Shown here piece after piece: positions 15,288-17,090 of a stretch of 17,090 bases of DNA. The DNA lies in NCBI GenBank assembly GCA_002291855.1, contig DBAW01000081.1:1-17090 (forward strand), read 5' to 3'. A program made the position numbers and the translations under genes. Each line of letters starts with the position of its first letter. Within the stretch, counting starts at the first letter, position 1. The stretch comes from Sphingomonas sp. UBA1000. Lineage in GTDB: Bacteria > Pseudomonadota > Alphaproteobacteria > Sphingomonadales > Sphingomonadaceae. A model generated the notes under the pieces. The model was not told where the DNA came from. It made no database searches and worked only from the letters and a program-made list of their open reading frames with translations.

Positions 15288-17090
15288 GGCTCCGCCCGGA
15301 ACGGCCAGCACGCCGCGCACCGGCCAGAACAGCCGCTGAAGCGTTCCCCCGATCTCCAGCGTGGACAGGATTGGCAACCCCCAGTCCGAAACGGCCGAGA
15401 GCCAGGGGTCCCCCCGATCGGCATCGGCCACAGGTGCACCCCGTGCTCCGGCCAGCTGACACAACAGCTCCACGACAGCCGGCAGCCGACGATCGATCAG
15501 CTCATGGTCGGGCTGGTTGAAGTAGGACAGGATGCAGCGATAGCAGCCGGCAATGCAGGCATCGTCGGCGTGGGTCATGTTCGCCGGGTCGAATGGCTCG
15601 ACATAATGCATCAGGCCCAGGGCCACACGGGCGACTTCGGCCACCTTTCGATCATCGGCCACCAGCCGGTTGAGGAGCCCGGCCCCGCCCTCGGTGGCTT
15701 CATACAGGAGGATGGCGTTGCGGGTGTCGCGGGTGGGCAGAGGCTCGCCCTGGAGCTCACCCTCTTCGAGCTGGAACACCAGCTGAACGGACCGGATGAA
15801 AGCGTGCTGGAAGGTCGCCATCTCCCCGGTGGCGAGCGGCACTTGTGGCTGGATCAGCAGCGCATTCTTCCGGTCTTCCACCAGCGGCACGATCCGCTGT
15901 TTCGCGGCACGGGTTGGGTCGGCCATGCCCTCGTCGTCATCACCGTTGGCCGGGTCCGTCACCCAGCGGCCGGAACTGGGTTCGATGTAGAAGCCGTGGA
16001 TGGACTGCGACTTGCGCCGCCTCAACCCCTTGTTGATCCGCGACAAGGTCGTGGACGCGCCGTAGTCGAGCCGGAGCAGCGGGACCCCGCCAGCCTCGAT
16101 CATTTTGGAGCGCACGTCGGGCTGGCCGTTGTGCATCGACCAGCGGAACACCGTCTGGATCTCGAACCCACGGCGCTGCCTGTCCTCGTCATTGGCCGTG
16201 ATGCGTTCGGACGGGGCTGTCTCGACATTGTCGACCCGGAACACGGTGTCGATGCGTTCCGCGCCGCCCAGCGAGGTCCCGCAAGCGTGGCAGCGTTCCT
16301 GCAGCGCGTCGGTGTGCGCAGCCCCGCAGTTTGGGCACAGAACCAAAAGGGATGTTGCGAGCTGGCCGTTCTCAAGCCTGCCCTCGGCGGGCAGCTTGGC
16401 CTTGGTCACACGATAGGCGCGGCCCTCGTGATAGATCAGGCTGTTGGGACCGAATTCGGCAATGGCCAGGAAGCGCGGTCGCTGCAGGACCGTACTCTTG
16501 CTGGCAGGAATGAATGCATAGAGCGGAAGCCGGGGGAAATTGTAGCCTGGCAGGAAGCCTTCAGTGGCCAGATAGCGGTAAGTATAAAAGTCTGAATTTG
16601 CCCTCGCCTTGCCCATCTCAAGAATCTCAAGCTCGCGCGAGGCTGTCCGGTATCGTGCGGCAGCGGCGGTGCGCTCGCCCGCCTGAAGGCCTATCCGGCC
16701 TTGCACGGCATGGGCCAGCTCCTGCTCGCGACGGGCGCCATCATAGAGCGTGCGCCAGCGATCGAACGCCCTGCTGAGCTCTTCGCCGGCGGAGGCATTT
16801 ACCTGATCGACAAAGGCATCGACGTCCTCGAGCCAGGGGGCGTCCCGCACATCGACGGCCGGCAGCATGGAGCCGACCAGGTCGCGCATGATCTGCTTGG
16901 ACGCGCCACTTGCGCTGAGCTCGGCTATGCTGTCCCTGATCTGCGGAACAAGGGGCTTTCCCGGACCGCCCATATCCAGGTTTTCGGGGATCGACGAGCC
17001 AAGCGGCATGTTGGCGGCGGCCAGCCCTTCTGCGTGGAGGTGGCTGCGCAGGAGCTCGCGATTGGCCATGACCTGCCACTGAGTTTTTCC
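15285..17090 (-). CDS. Helicase-associated DUF1998 protein, C-terminal part (runs off the right edge)
   Basis: At least 594 residues are visible from the ATG at 17069. The frame stays open to the window edge, reading GKTQWQV before that ATG, with no ribosome site. The visible start (MANRELLRSHLHAE) looks internal, and the DrmB N-terminal RPSQLL/GPGA-type motif is absent, so this is probably the tail of a large helicase. Numbering from 17069, a zinc ribbon has Cys245, Cys248, Cys260 and Cys263 (CPNC, CHAC). The DUF1998 core follows, with LLYEATEGGAG (455-464) and a cysteine cluster, CIAGCYRC (505-512), followed by ILSYFNQPDHELIDRR. This cluster is typical of DUF1998 partners of helicases such as MrfA/MrfB and DrmA/DrmB. 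It stops at TAG (15285), though the frame continues 38 codons to the next gene. It is the first visible gene of the DISARM-like operon. Confidence 0.82.
   Translation of the reverse strand, partial: GKTQWQVMANRELLRSHLHAEGLAAANMPLGSSIPENLDMGGPGKPLVPQIRDSIAELSASGASKQIMRDLVGSMLPAVDVRDAPWLEDVDAFVDQVNASAGEELSRAFDRWRTLYDGARREQELAHAVQGRIGLQAGERTAAAARYRTASRELEILEMGKARANSDFYTYRYLATEGFLPGYNFPRLPLYAFIPASKSTVLQRPRFLAIAEFGPNSLIYHEGRAYRVTKAKLPAEGRLENGQLATSLLVLCPNCGAAHTDALQERCHACGTSLGGAERIDTVFRVDNVETAPSERITANDEDRQRRGFEIQTVFRWSMHNGQPDVRSKMIEAGGVPLLRLDYGASTTLSRINKGLRRRKSQSIHGFYIEPSSGRWVTDPANGDDDEGMADPTRAAKQRIVPLVEDRKNALLIQPQVPLATGEMATFQHAFIRSVQLVFQLEEGELQGEPLPTRDTRNAILLYEATEGGAGLLNRLVADDRKVAEVARVALGLMHYVEPFDPANMTHADDACIAGCYRCILSYFNQPDHELIDRRLPAVVELLCQLAGARGAPVADADRGDPWLSAVSDWGLPILSTLEIGGTLQRLFWPVRGVLAVPGGA

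Overview
This 17 kb window comes from a GC-rich bacterium. It is most likely an alphaproteobacterium: every gene has a strong G/C third-position bias, there is a CHASE3-type hybrid-style signalling array, and small DUF4142 and SnoaL-like exported proteins are present. I cannot name the genus from sequence alone. No tRNA, rRNA, CRISPR array, transposase or integrase is visible.

Left part (1-2531, minus strand): three separately spaced genes for exported proteins. They are a DUF4142 lipoprotein, a predicted outer-membrane beta-barrel protein ending in Phe, and a signal-peptide-bearing SnoaL/NTF2-like protein. Strong hairpins lie downstream of each one.

Middle part (2739-6890, plus strand): a compact four-gene two-component operon. 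It holds a soluble NarX/DegS-type kinase, a NarL/FixJ response regulator, a membrane CHASE3-HAMP-PAS histidine kinase and a stand-alone receiver. Overlaps are ATGA or a few bases. A promoter region carrying three CTAG-centred motifs precedes it. A 95-residue basic protein of unknown function follows at 7003-7290.

Right part (7384-17090, minus strand): a convergent, tightly coupled operon resembling the DISARM family of phage defence. In transcription order it contains the C-terminal part of a helicase with a DUF1998 domain (running off the right edge), an SNF2-type helicase (DrmD-like), a very large Eco57I-class adenine methyltransferase (DrmMI-like), a 45-codon remnant of a DUF262 (GmrSD N-domain) gene, and an HNH endonuclease. 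Junctions are GTGA, TGATG, GTGA and ATGA, so the set was built as one polycistronic unit.

The most striking feature is damage, or possible recoding, in this operon. The methyltransferase frame carries one in-frame TAG exactly between its SAM-binding motif and its NPPW catalytic motif. The DUF1998 gene carries an in-frame TAG 38 codons before the stop that abuts the next gene. All twelve other gene ends I can assign use TGA, so both internal stops are amber. The simple reading is recent decay of the modification arm beside intact helicase and nuclease genes. Amber readthrough or sequencing error are the alternatives to exclude.
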